NCBI GenBank assembly: GCA_900553305.1
Contig: USDI01000014.1
Location: 1-22,227, forward strand
Length of the DNA stretch: 22,227 nt
Reading direction: 5' to 3'
DNA from: an uncultured Lachnospiraceae bacterium
Lineage (GTDB): Bacteria; Bacillota; Clostridia; Lachnospirales; Lachnospiraceae
The position numbers were made by a program, and so were the translations under genes. The notes beneath the pieces are model-generated. The model searched no databases and was not told the origin of the DNA. It was given only the letters and a program-made list of their open reading frames with translations. Of this stretch, positions 1-7,905 are shown in pieces; the stretch's first letter is position 1; each line of letters starts with the position of its first letter.

Positions 1-53
1 ACCGAGGAGGAGATCATCGCCGCCCTTCGCAAGGGAACGATCTGCATAGAGAT
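1..53 (+). pseudogene. Elongation factor G-like fragment at the window edge (probable chimera)
   Basis: Frame 1 of the first ~53 bases reads TEEEIIAALRKGTICIEI. This resembles the stretch of bacterial elongation factor G in which a TEEEI-x-AALRKGTI-type helix precedes the PVLCGSA segment. After about base 54 that frame degenerates and soon stops, while frame 3 becomes a clean glycosyltransferase. The fragment is also GC-richer (about 57%) than what follows. A true fusion is unlikely because the two reading frames differ. The simplest reading is a chimeric read or contig join at the sequence edge. The call comes from recognising a short motif, so it is only moderately secure. Confidence 0.5.
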
Positions 54-848
54 CGAAAACCAGAGTTTAATCTGGATTTAATATTATCAAACAATTATAT
101 CTGTCATCTGCTTGTTATGCAGACAGAATTGATGCAGGAACTGGAATTCCGCGGCAGTGTCGATGGGGCACAGGATCATGATATCATTCTGCGGGCCGTA
201 GACCGGATGATGGGAGAGGACAGGCATACAGCAAGAAAGGTGAAACTTCCGATTGCCCATATCCCGAAGGTACTGTATCACTGGAGATGTTATGAAGGCT
301 CTACGTCAGAGAATCCGGAAAGTAAGCGTTATGCCTACGAAGCCGGGAAACGGGCAGTAGAGGATTTTTTAAAGGCACGGAAGTATCAGGCCGACGTGGT
401 TCATACCTGTCATCTGGGATTCTTTCGTGTAAATTATAAGCCGGATCTGTTAAGTAACCGGCCGGATGTAGCCGTGGTCGGAGGAAAGCTCATTGACCGG
501 CATAACCGCGTGGTTGGCGGTATTTATGATGAAAACAAGGAGCCCTTATATCTGGGACTCCATAAAGAATATAGTGGTTATATGCACCGGGCGTCCTGCC
601 AGCAGGAGGCTTATGCAGTGGACATTCGCTGCATGGCCTGTTCAGAGGAAGCGCAGAAGGTGCTGACAGAACTCACCGGACTGCCATATGTTATGCATCC
701 CCATACGGGATATTTCCTGTATCAGGATCTCCTTAAAACGGATGCGGATTATCAGGAATTAAGTCTGAAATTCTGTGAAGAACTTCGCAGAAGAGGAAAA
801 CGAATCGTCTGGGATCCGGAAATGGTGCAGCGAATTGATCAAAGATAG
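54..848 (+). CDS. Family 2 glycosyltransferase, C-terminal part (5' truncated)
   Basis: This is the C-terminal part of a large family-2 glycosyltransferase of cell-surface polysaccharide synthesis. The frame is recognisable from about base 54 with KPEFNLDLILSNNYICH, then DGAQDHDIILR (the acidic substrate-binding region), then HIPKVLYHWRCYEGSTSENP, all typical of the GT-A domain in rhamnan-type wall glycosyltransferases. The last ~110 residues, from RPDVAVVGGKLIDR onward, look like a second, degenerate GT2-like module. The first ATG in frame, at 117, lies inside the conserved domain and is not the start, because the conserved sequence begins upstream of it. The N-terminal nucleotide-binding half is missing, apparently lost at the chimeric window edge. 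The next glycosyltransferase starts 9 bases after the stop, so the two are probably co-transcribed. The sugar and acceptor cannot be told from the sequence. Confidence 0.8.
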   Translation, partial: RKPEFNLDLILSNNYICHLLVMQTELMQELEFRGSVDGAQDHDIILRAVDRMMGEDRHTARKVKLPIAHIPKVLYHWRCYEGSTSENPESKRYAYEAGKRAVEDFLKARKYQADVVHTCHLGFFRVNYKPDLLSNRPDVAVVGGKLIDRHNRVVGGIYDENKEPLYLGLHKEYSGYMHRASCQQEAYAVDIRCMACSEEAQKVLTELTGLPYVMHPHTGYFLYQDLLKTDADYQELSLKFCEELRRRGKRIVWDPEMVQRIDQR

Positions 849-857
849 GACAGAAGC

Positions 858-1841
858 ATGAAAACGACAGTGGTAATTCCCAATTACAATGGACGGAACT
901 ATCTGCGGGACTGCCTTACTTCCCTTTTGAAAGGAAGTGTGGTTCCTGCTATAATTGTTGTAGATAACGGTTCTGCCGACGAAAGCACTGCCATGGTGGA
1001 GGAAGAGTTCCCGATGGTAAAGCTGATTGCGCTTCCCGAAAACCGGGGATTCAGTGCAGCGGTGAATATCGGAATCCATGAAGCTGAAACAGAGTATGTT
1101 TTTCTGTTAAATAACGATACTATTGTTTTAAAAGATACAATCGAAGAACTGGAAGCTGCAATGGAACGTCATCCGAACGCGTTTTCTGTAGCTGCGAAAA
1201 TGTTGCAGATGAAGAATCCGGAGCTGATTGACAGTGCCGGAGATTTTTATTGTGCATTAGGATGGGCATTTGCACGCGGAAAGGACCGGAAGACTGAAGC
1301 ATTTTCAAAGGAGACACCTGTTTTTTCTGCCTGTGCCGGAGCGGCGCTTTACCGGAAAGCGGTGTTTGAACAGATCGGTGATTTTGATGAGAATCATTTT
1401 GCCTATCTGGAAGATATTGACATTGGGTATCGTGCGGATATCTATGGATACCGGAACTATTATTCCCCTGCTTCTGTGGTTCTTCATGCAGGAAGCGGAT
1501 CTTCCGGGTCAAGACATAATAAGTTCAAGGTGGATTTGTCTTCCCGGAACAGTATTTATCTGATTTATAAAAATATGCCGATATTACAGGTGTTATTAAA
1601 TCTGCCGTTCCTGCTTCTGGGGTATCTTGTCAAGATTTTGTTTTTCCTGAAGAAGGGACTGGGAGCGGATTATATCAAAGGTCTTGGAAAGGGTTTCCAG
1701 CTTGCTTTTTCTAAGAGGGGAAGAGAACATAAGGTAAGATTTTCCATGAAACATTTTGGAAATTATGTGGCAATACAACTACAGTTATGGGCGAATATGT
1801 TCCGCCGCCTGTGGTGGCAGAAAGGGTTGTACGATGATTAA
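858..1841 (+). CDS. Family 2 glycosyltransferase, rhamnosyltransferase-like
   Basis: This 327-residue GT-A enzyme probably adds a sugar, plausibly rhamnose, to a lipid-linked surface glycan on the cytoplasmic side of the membrane. Visible motifs are VVIPNYNG (residues 5-12), VVDNGSADES (34-43), the ENRGFSAAVN loop (61-70), the LNNDT metal-binding motif (84-88, in the DXD position) and FAYLEDIDIGYR (181-192) with the likely catalytic acidic residues. A hydrophobic stretch near residues 243-264 may sit at the membrane. Length and motif order match the WbbL/RfbF-like GT2 family. The stop codon overlaps the start of the next gene by 8 bases (ATGATTAA), so the two are probably translationally coupled. 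Donor and linkage specificity are inferred only from family and neighbours. Confidence 0.85.
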   Translation: MKTTVVIPNYNGRNYLRDCLTSLLKGSVVPAIIVVDNGSADESTAMVEEEFPMVKLIALPENRGFSAAVNIGIHEAETEYVFLLNNDTIVLKDTIEELEAAMERHPNAFSVAAKMLQMKNPELIDSAGDFYCALGWAFARGKDRKTEAFSKETPVFSACAGAALYRKAVFEQIGDFDENHFAYLEDIDIGYRADIYGYRNYYSPASVVLHAGSGSSGSRHNKFKVDLSSRNSIYLIYKNMPILQVLLNLPFLLLGYLVKILFFLKKGLGADYIKGLGKGFQLAFSKRGREHKVRFSMKHFGNYVAIQLQLWANMFRRLWWQKGLYDD

Positions 1842-3243
1842 GGACAATCAGAAATTATTAAATCGAATGCATGTGTTGATCGATGCGGTTGTGACGGCAA
1901 TCTCCTATCTCATGGCATGGTATCTGAAGTTTGCTACCGGCTTTGCAGAGACGGATCCGAATGTCGGTGTATTGGATATGTACACGTACTTCCGTGCGTT
2001 GTATATTCTGGTTCCGCTTTATCTGGTGCTGTATTATTTCTTTAATTTATATGCACCAAAGCGTGCGACGAGGCGTAAATATGAGCTTTTCGCAATTGTG
2101 AAGGCAAATACGGTAGGCCTCATTCTGTTTATGACCTTATTGTATATGATCAATCAGCTTGATATTTCCCGATTCGTGCTGGGAGCCTTTTATATCATCA
2201 ATATTATTCTGATGACACTTTGCCGGACCATGATCCGGAACATTTTGTACTTTTTCCGCAGAAAAGGCTATAACCTGAAATACATTCTGCTGGTTGGTTA
2301 TTCCAGCGCGGCAGAGGAATATATTACCAGGATTATTGCAAATCCCCAGTGGGGCTATGTCATCCGCGGAATCCTCGATGATACGATGCCGAGCGGAACC
2401 GTGTATAAGGGAGTCAAGGTTGTGGGAAGAATAGAGAATATCAAGTATATTCTTCCGGAGAACAAGCTGGATGAAATTGCGATTACGCTTGCACTAAAGG
2501 ATTACGAGCAGCTGGAATCCATCGTGGATCTTTGTGAGAAGTCCGGTGTTCATACGAAGTTTATTCCGGATTATAATTCCCTTGTGCCAAGTCACCCTTA
2601 CACGGAAGATCTGATGGGACTTCCGGTTATTAATATTCGTTATGTACCATTAACGAATGCTGTGAATAGTATATTAAAGAGAATCATGGATATTCTGGGT
2701 GCCTGCTTCGGAATTATTATTGCTTCCCCGGTGATGCTGGTCTGTGCGATTTTAGTAAAGGCAACCAGTGAAGGACCGGTCATTTTTAAGCAGGATCGTG
2801 TGGGACTTCACAATAAGGTATTTAAAATGTATAAATTCCGGACGATGGAGGTACAGAAACAGTCTGCAGAGGAAAATGCATGGACGGTCAAGAACGATCC
2901 GCGTGTCACGAAGGTTGGTAAGTTTATGCGTAAGACCAGTCTCGATGAACTGCCACAGCTCTTTAACATTCTGATGGGAGAAATGTCGCTGGTTGGACCG
3001 CGGCCGGAACGTCCGCAGTGGGTAGATAAATATAAGGAAGAAATTCCGAGATATATGATTAAGCATCAGGTGCGTCCGGGACTGACCGGATGGGCACAGG
3101 TCAATGGATATCGAGGCGATACGTCAATTCGGAAACGAATTGAGTACGATCTGTTTTATATTGAAAACTGGAGTCTTGCCCTTGATATCAAGATTCTGTT
3201 TATGACAATTTTTAAAGGTTTTGTGAATAAGAATGCTTATTAA
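1834..3243 (+). CDS. Polyisoprenyl-phosphate sugar phosphotransferase (WcaJ/EpsL type)
   Basis: This 469-residue membrane enzyme would transfer a sugar-1-phosphate from a UDP-sugar to undecaprenyl phosphate, the first step of glycan repeat synthesis. The start at 1834 (MIKDNQKLLNRMHVLIDA) is preferred over an upstream in-frame ATG at 1756 because that ATG lies deep inside the previous gene, whereas 1834 follows an AAAGGG site and overlaps the previous stop. About four membrane helices occupy residues 12-140. A CoA-binding-3-like Rossmann domain spans roughly 148-260 (ILLVGYSSAAEEY). The bacterial sugar transferase domain runs from about 280 to 469, with a re-entrant helix (FGIIIASPVMLVCAILV), KMYKFRTM (331-338), the catalytic pair D371/E372 in SLDELPQL, GPRPERP (388-394) and RPGLTGWAQVNG. 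The usual substrate in this family is UDP-glucose or UDP-galactose; which one is used here is unknown. Confidence 0.9.
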   Translation: MIKDNQKLLNRMHVLIDAVVTAISYLMAWYLKFATGFAETDPNVGVLDMYTYFRALYILVPLYLVLYYFFNLYAPKRATRRKYELFAIVKANTVGLILFMTLLYMINQLDISRFVLGAFYIINIILMTLCRTMIRNILYFFRRKGYNLKYILLVGYSSAAEEYITRIIANPQWGYVIRGILDDTMPSGTVYKGVKVVGRIENIKYILPENKLDEIAITLALKDYEQLESIVDLCEKSGVHTKFIPDYNSLVPSHPYTEDLMGLPVINIRYVPLTNAVNSILKRIMDILGACFGIIIASPVMLVCAILVKATSEGPVIFKQDRVGLHNKVFKMYKFRTMEVQKQSAEENAWTVKNDPRVTKVGKFMRKTSLDELPQLFNILMGEMSLVGPRPERPQWVDKYKEEIPRYMIKHQVRPGLTGWAQVNGYRGDTSIRKRIEYDLFYIENWSLALDIKILFMTIFKGFVNKNAY

Positions 3244-3277
3244 AGGTGTAGTAGTTTTTAAGTTTGTATGAATCGGG

Positions 3278-3306
3278 TTGAAGTGGAAACATTAATATGG
3301 TAAAAT
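3278..3306 (+). promoter_or_regulatory. Sigma-A promoter for the LCP gene
   Basis: TTGAAG at 3278-3283 and TAAAAT at 3301-3306 are separated by 17 bases. TGG lies directly before the -10, giving an extended -10. The site sits in the 125-base gap before the LCP gene, so that gene can be expressed independently of the glycosyltransferases upstream. Confidence 0.65.
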
Positions 3307-3368
3307 GCTAGATTATGGGGACAACGAAAGAGAAAACCCAGATATGGTATTTGAAAGGGAGAAAAGGT

Positions 3369-4694
3369 ATGACCACAAATAATCAAAGACCTTCACAGGG
3401 AAGATCATCACAAGGCAGACCTTCACAGGGAAGACCTGCGCAGAAAAGACCGGCACAGCATAGTCAGGCTGCACGCAGCTCTTCACAGAAAAGAACATCA
3501 TCCCGCAGAGACGATTACTATGAGGATGATTATTACGAGGATGATTATTATGAAGACAGCCATTCTTCCAAGGGAAGAAAGAGCACCCCTTCGAAGAAAT
3601 CCTCGAATGGCAAAAACAATAAGAAAAAGAAGAAAACCACCAAAATTATTTTGTTTGTCGTAGAAATTCTGGTTCTGTTACTCATGATTGGGGTATTATG
3701 GACCGTTTTAAAGACCGAGAAGGTTGGTAAGGTGGATCTGCCGGAGGAAGACATTGTCATTAATCCGGAGGTTGAGAAGCTGCAGGAACAGGAAGGCTCG
3801 GTACTGCAGGGCTATCGTAACATTGCGTTATTCGGTGTAGACTCCACAGAGGGAGCCCTGACCAAGAATACCCGAAGTGATACCATTATGATTGCATCCA
3901 TTAATCTGGATACCGGCGATTGTAAGCTGGTAAGCGTTTACCGTGATACCTACCTGAACTTAAGTAATGATACCTATAATAAATGTAATGCAGCTTATGC
4001 AAAGGGTGGACCGATGCAGGCCATCAATATGCTGAATATGAACCTGGATATGAATATCACCGATTTCGTAACGGTTGGATTCAGCGGTCTGACTGAGACG
4101 ATTGATGCATTGGGCGGTGTTTATATTGATGTGAAGGAAGCAGAGATTTCCCATCTGAATAACTATCAGATCAGTATTGTCGGTACAACGAAGGATGGTA
4201 AGACCTATACCGCAGCAGAAGGAAGCTACACACCGGTAACACAGGCCGGATACCAGAAGTTAAACGGTCTGCAGGCAACGGCTTACTGCCGTATCCGTTA
4301 TGTCGGTAATGACTTTGAGCGTACCGCAAGACAGCGTCGTGTATTAAAGGCGGTTGCAGATGAAGCAAAGAAGGCATCTCCTGCACAGCTTGAGAAGATT
4401 GCAAACTCTGTATTTGATAAGGTGTATACCTCCCTTGATATTACAGAAATCGTGTCACTGCTTGGAAACATCAGTAAGTACAATATCGTGGATGAAGGAG
4501 GCTTCCCGAATTCCGATATGCTGACGACCGGTAATATCGGTAAGAAAGGCAGCTGCGTGGTTCCCGAAAGTCTGGAATCCAACGTTACCTGGCTGCATGA
4601 ATTCCTGTTTGATGAGCAGGGTTATGAACCTTCCGCAGCTGTTAAGGAATACAGTGCGAAGATTGCAGCAGATACAGATGGTTATGTGAAATAA
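3369..4694 (+). CDS. LytR-CpsA-Psr (LCP) family glycopolymer ligase
   Basis: This membrane-anchored enzyme would transfer a lipid-linked glycopolymer onto peptidoglycan outside the cell. The start at 3369 (MTTNNQRPSQGR, 441 residues) follows AGGGAG at a good distance; an in-frame ATG at 3315 has no comparable site. Residues 1-90 are cytoplasmic and low-complexity: SQGR repeats, a DDYYED repeat at about 48-63, then a lysine-rich run. One membrane helix spans about 92-115. The LCP domain covers about 148-335 with NIALFGVDS (151-159), NTRSDTIM (167-174), VYRDTYLNL (190-198) and RIRYVGNDFERTARQRR (308-324), which include the conserved Arg and Asp residues that bind the pyrophosphate. Its position among glycosyltransferases and the phosphoglycosyltransferase suggests it attaches that glycan. 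It could instead handle teichoic-acid-like polymers. Confidence 0.92.
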   Translation: MTTNNQRPSQGRSSQGRPSQGRPAQKRPAQHSQAARSSSQKRTSSRRDDYYEDDYYEDDYYEDSHSSKGRKSTPSKKSSNGKNNKKKKKTTKIILFVVEILVLLLMIGVLWTVLKTEKVGKVDLPEEDIVINPEVEKLQEQEGSVLQGYRNIALFGVDSTEGALTKNTRSDTIMIASINLDTGDCKLVSVYRDTYLNLSNDTYNKCNAAYAKGGPMQAINMLNMNLDMNITDFVTVGFSGLTETIDALGGVYIDVKEAEISHLNNYQISIVGTTKDGKTYTAAEGSYTPVTQAGYQKLNGLQATAYCRIRYVGNDFERTARQRRVLKAVADEAKKASPAQLEKIANSVFDKVYTSLDITEIVSLLGNISKYNIVDEGGFPNSDMLTTGNIGKKGSCVVPESLESNVTWLHEFLFDEQGYEPSAAVKEYSAKIAADTDGYVK

Positions 4695-4761
4695 ATAAAG
4701 ACTGTTTTGTATATGCAGAGCTGATAATTGGTAAAACAAAGAAAACAGAAACAGGTAGATA

Positions 4762-4790
4762 GAAAAGGGTCTTTGTGAAAGGCCCTTTTC
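4762..4790 (+). terminator. Terminator-like hairpin after the LCP gene
   Basis: GAAAAGGG pairs with CCCTTTTC, and the inner bases extend the stem to about 13 pairs around a GTG loop. There is no clean T-run after the stem apart from the T's of the right arm, so termination may be partial and the next glycosyltransferase may be reached by read-through. Confidence 0.5.
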
Positions 4791-4814
4791 GTATATGGAA
4801 AGAGAACGGAAACG

Positions 4815-5741
4815 ATGCTTAAATACGATGTGATCATTCCGGTGTACCGGCCGGGGGAAAAACTGAATAAGCTGATTAATGCGCTGCTGTCACAGACCCT
4901 GCTTCCCCGGAAGATCATTCTGATTAATACAGAGCGGGAGGAATTCCTGAAATTCAGTTCGGAAGAAGCGTTTCTGGCACATAGTCCGCTGCTGGAGCTG
5001 CATCATATTAAAAAGGCAGAGTTCAACCATGGGGCAACACGGAATTATGGAGTATCACTGAGTGATGCGCCGTTTTTTGTCTGCATGACAGATGATGCGA
5101 TTCCGGCGGGGAATGCCGTGATGGAGGAGCTTTTAAAGCCTTTTGCGTCAGAAAGCATTGGGGTTTCTTATGCGAGACAGCTTCCGGCACCGGATTGTGG
5201 GATCATTGAGAGGTACACGCGGAGCTTTAATTATCCGGAGACGGCAGGGATTAAAACAGCAAAGGATCTGCCGGAGCTTGGGATTAAGACCTTTTTTGCC
5301 TCCAATGTGTGTGCAGCCTACCGGAGAAGTTATTTTAACGCATTGGGAGGATTTACGGATCATACGATTTTTAATGAGGATATGATCTATGCAAGGCATC
5401 TGATCGACAATGGATATGCGATTTCCTATTCGGCAAAGGCAGAGGTGATTCATTCCCACAATTACAGTGGAACAGAGCAGTTTCACCGAAATTTCGATCT
5501 GGGTGTATCGCATGCGCAGTTCCAGGAGGAATTCAGTGAGATCAAGGCAGAAGCCGAAGGAAAGAAACTGGTGTTACAGACCTGCCGGTATTTAATGAAG
5601 CTACATAAACCATGGCTGATCGTGAAGCTGATCTGGCAGAGCGGATGCAAATACATCGGATATTCCCTTGGAAAGAGTTATCAGAAATTCCCCATGTGGT
5701 TTGTGAAATGGTGCAGCATGAACCAGAGTTATTGGGAATAA
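4815..5741 (+). CDS. Family 2 glycosyltransferase, RgpB/RfbF-like rhamnosyltransferase
   Basis: This 308-residue glycosyltransferase has the signature of bacterial rhamnosyltransferases: DVIIPVYRPGEKL near the N-terminus, KKAEFNHGATRNYGV (about residues 66-80), MTDDAIP in the DXD position, FFASNVCAAYRR, and IFNEDMIYARHLIDNGY followed by EVIHSHNYS. These define the nucleotide-sugar site, metal site and acceptor loop of the GT-A fold. It would extend the same lipid-linked glycan as the enzymes upstream, in the cytoplasm, probably using dTDP-L-rhamnose; the donor is inferred from family resemblance. It starts 120 bases after the LCP gene, behind a weak hairpin, and may be read partly from the LCP promoter. 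No dTDP-rhamnose synthesis genes lie in the window. Confidence 0.82.
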   Translation: MLKYDVIIPVYRPGEKLNKLINALLSQTLLPRKIILINTEREEFLKFSSEEAFLAHSPLLELHHIKKAEFNHGATRNYGVSLSDAPFFVCMTDDAIPAGNAVMEELLKPFASESIGVSYARQLPAPDCGIIERYTRSFNYPETAGIKTAKDLPELGIKTFFASNVCAAYRRSYFNALGGFTDHTIFNEDMIYARHLIDNGYAISYSAKAEVIHSHNYSGTEQFHRNFDLGVSHAQFQEEFSEIKAEAEGKKLVLQTCRYLMKLHKPWLIVKLIWQSGCKYIGYSLGKSYQKFPMWFVKWCSMNQSYWE

Positions 5742-5771
5742 CGCGTGGAGGAATGTGGACTGGGAATAGGG

Positions 5772-5800
5772 TTGCTAGAACCGGTTAAAAATGGTATAAA
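5772..5800 (+). promoter_or_regulatory. Sigma-A promoter for glmS
   Basis: TTGCTA at 5772-5777 and TATAAA at 5795-5800 are 17 bases apart, with TGG directly before the -10 (extended -10). Transcription would begin near 5807, giving a leader of about 85 bases. A small hairpin (AGTGC / GCACT, 5809-5824, followed by four T's) would then lie at the very 5' end of the message. Confidence 0.6.
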
Positions 5801-5890
5801 TATATCAGAGTGCGTTTATGCACTTTTTGAAAATGAGAATTGAAGTGTAACGTAGAAGTGGAAATATAAGTTGATTTTGGAGGATCGAAT

Positions 5891-7717
5891 ATGTGTGGAA
5901 TTGTTGGATATATTGGGAAGCATCAGGCAGCACCCATCATTTTAGAGGGACTTGCAAAGCTGGAATACCGTGGTTATGATTCGACCGGTATGGCAGTTTT
6001 TGATGGAAAGAAGATTAATATTCAGAAAGCAGCCGGCAGACTGCAGGTGCTTGAAAATATGACCAGAGGCGGAGAAACGATGCCCGGTTTTGTCGGAATC
6101 GGACACACCAGATGGGCAACACACGGACAGCCGACCGATGTGAATGCACATCCGCATGATAACAAGGCCGGTACGATTGCTGTCGTACATAATGGAATTA
6201 TCGAGAACTATCAGCAGTTAAAGAAGCGTCTTCTGGATCATGGCTATGAATTCGTATCGGATACCGATACCGAAGTTCTGGTACAGTTGATTGACTACTA
6301 TTATAAAGGAAACCCGTTAGAAGCCATTACGAAGGTGCTTCATCGTGTGGAAGGTTCCTATGCACTGGGCATCCTGTTTGCAGATCACCCGGAGGAAATC
6401 TTTGCCGTGCGTAAGGATTGTCCACTGATCGTGGGAACAAGCAGTGAGGGAAGCTTTATCGCATCGGATGTTCCGGCAATTTTGAAGTACACCAGAGAAG
6501 TGTATTACATTGACAATCAGGAAGTTGTTGCGTTAAAAGAAAATGAGATTCGTTTCTATACCGTAGACGAGGAAGAAATTCAGAAGACTCCTTCCCATGT
6601 AGACTGGGATGCAGAGGCTGTTGCCAAGGGCGGATACGAGCACTTCATGTTAAAGGAGATTTACGACCAGCCCAGAGCAGTCCGTGAGACCTTTGAAAAA
6701 CATATGAAAGATGGCAATGTGGAGATCGAAGAACTTCATATGACCGATGAAGAAATCAGGAAGCTTTCCCGTATTCATATCGTGGCATGCGGCACGGCTT
6801 ATCATGCCGGTATGACAGCAAAATATATCATTGAATCCATGGCACGGATCTCCGTAGAAGTGGATATGGCATCCGAGTTCCGTTACCGGAATCCGATTAT
6901 TGAAGAAGGTGCGCTGGTGATTGTCATCAGTCAGTCCGGAGAAACCGCAGATACCCTGCAGGCACTTCGTGATTCCAAGGCACGTGGCGCAAAGGTGCTG
7001 GGTATTGTGAATGTGGTTGGATCTTCCATCGCAAGAGAAGCGGACAGTGTCATGTATACCTGGGCAGGACCGGAAATTGCGGTTGCTTCCACAAAAGCAT
7101 ATTCCGCACAGTTGATAGCTCTTTACCTTCTGGCAATGAAGTTTGCAAGAGTGAAGGGGACGATTTCCGAGGAAGAGTATCAGCAGCTTGTGTTTGATCT
7201 TCGCCGTCTGCCGGAGCAGATTGAACTGCTTCTCGGTAATAAGACCAAGATCCAGCGGTTTGCAAACCGTTATGTAGCTGCCAAGAGCGTTTTCTTTATC
7301 GGAAGAGGACTGGATTATACCTTATCCATGGAGGGCTCCTTGAAGCTTAAGGAAATTACCTATATGCATTCCGAGGCCTATGCAGCAGGTGAATTAAAGC
7401 ATGGACCGATTTCCTTAATTGAGGATGGAACGCTGGTTATGGCGTCCCTGACACAGGAGGATTTATATAAGAAGACGATCAGCAACATCCGTGAAGTAAA
7501 GTCCAGAGGGGCATTTGTATTAGCTCTCACAACGACCGGGCATGATGATATTGAGGATACTGCCGATTATGTACTTTATATTCCGCAGACCAACAGGTAC
7601 TTCACCAATTCACTGGCCATTATTCCGTTCCAGATGTTTGCTTATTATGTATCCGTTGGTAAGGGACTTGACGTTGATAAGCCCCGTAACCTTGCAAAGT
7701 CTGTAACTGTAGAGTAA
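5891..7717 (+). CDS. glmS: Glutamine-fructose-6-phosphate aminotransferase (isomerizing)
   Basis: GlmS converts fructose-6-phosphate and glutamine to glucosamine-6-phosphate and glutamate in the cytoplasm, the entry step to UDP-GlcNAc for peptidoglycan and other wall polymers. The 608-residue length is normal. The N-terminal class II glutaminase begins MCGIVGYIG, so Cys2 becomes the N-terminal nucleophile after Met removal; HTRWATHG (72-79) and HNGIIEN (100-106) complete the glutamine site. Two SIS domains follow, with ACGTAYHAG and SQSGETADTLQA in the first and GRGLDYTLSMEGSLKLKE in the second. The C-terminus DVDKPRNLAKSVTVE is the family's signature end. A GGAGG site precedes the ATG. The gene has its own promoter and a strong terminator, so it is a single-gene unit. 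I do not recognise a glmS ribozyme in the 149-base leader region. Confidence 0.98.
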   Translation: MCGIVGYIGKHQAAPIILEGLAKLEYRGYDSTGMAVFDGKKINIQKAAGRLQVLENMTRGGETMPGFVGIGHTRWATHGQPTDVNAHPHDNKAGTIAVVHNGIIENYQQLKKRLLDHGYEFVSDTDTEVLVQLIDYYYKGNPLEAITKVLHRVEGSYALGILFADHPEEIFAVRKDCPLIVGTSSEGSFIASDVPAILKYTREVYYIDNQEVVALKENEIRFYTVDEEEIQKTPSHVDWDAEAVAKGGYEHFMLKEIYDQPRAVRETFEKHMKDGNVEIEELHMTDEEIRKLSRIHIVACGTAYHAGMTAKYIIESMARISVEVDMASEFRYRNPIIEEGALVIVISQSGETADTLQALRDSKARGAKVLGIVNVVGSSIAREADSVMYTWAGPEIAVASTKAYSAQLIALYLLAMKFARVKGTISEEEYQQLVFDLRRLPEQIELLLGNKTKIQRFANRYVAAKSVFFIGRGLDYTLSMEGSLKLKEITYMHSEAYAAGELKHGPISLIEDGTLVMASLTQEDLYKKTISNIREVKSRGAFVLALTTTGHDDIEDTADYVLYIPQTNRYFTNSLAIIPFQMFAYYVSVGKGLDVDKPRNLAKSVTVE

Positions 7718-7753
7718 GGAAACCCGCATAAAGGGCACATAAATAAAACAGAG

Positions 7754-7790
7754 AATTCCGCATCTTCAAAAAAGGGATGCGGAATTTTTT
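7754..7790 (+). terminator. Rho-independent terminator of glmS
   Basis: AATTCCGCATC (7754-7764) pairs perfectly with GATGCGGAATT (7776-7786), an 11-base-pair stem with an 11-base loop, followed directly by a T-run to 7790. Confidence 0.93.
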
Positions 7791-7905
7791 AAATAACACA
7801 AAAGGATCATATTTAAGACACAATTTCAACACATTTGTTTTCTATACTGTGAATCATAGAAGAAAGGAAAGATTTTCAGGAAAAGTTTTAAAGGAGGCAG
7901 TTATC

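Noticed and set aside
4786..4800. 15-base exact repeat CTTTTCGTATATGGA, also at 16034-16048
   Set aside because: One such match is about what chance allows in 22 kb. Both copies are part of or next to terminators with different stems.
7801..7905. Promoter of htrA with TATACT at 7843-7848
   Set aside because: No acceptable -35 lies at 16-18 bases, so a promoter is likely in this gap but cannot be placed.
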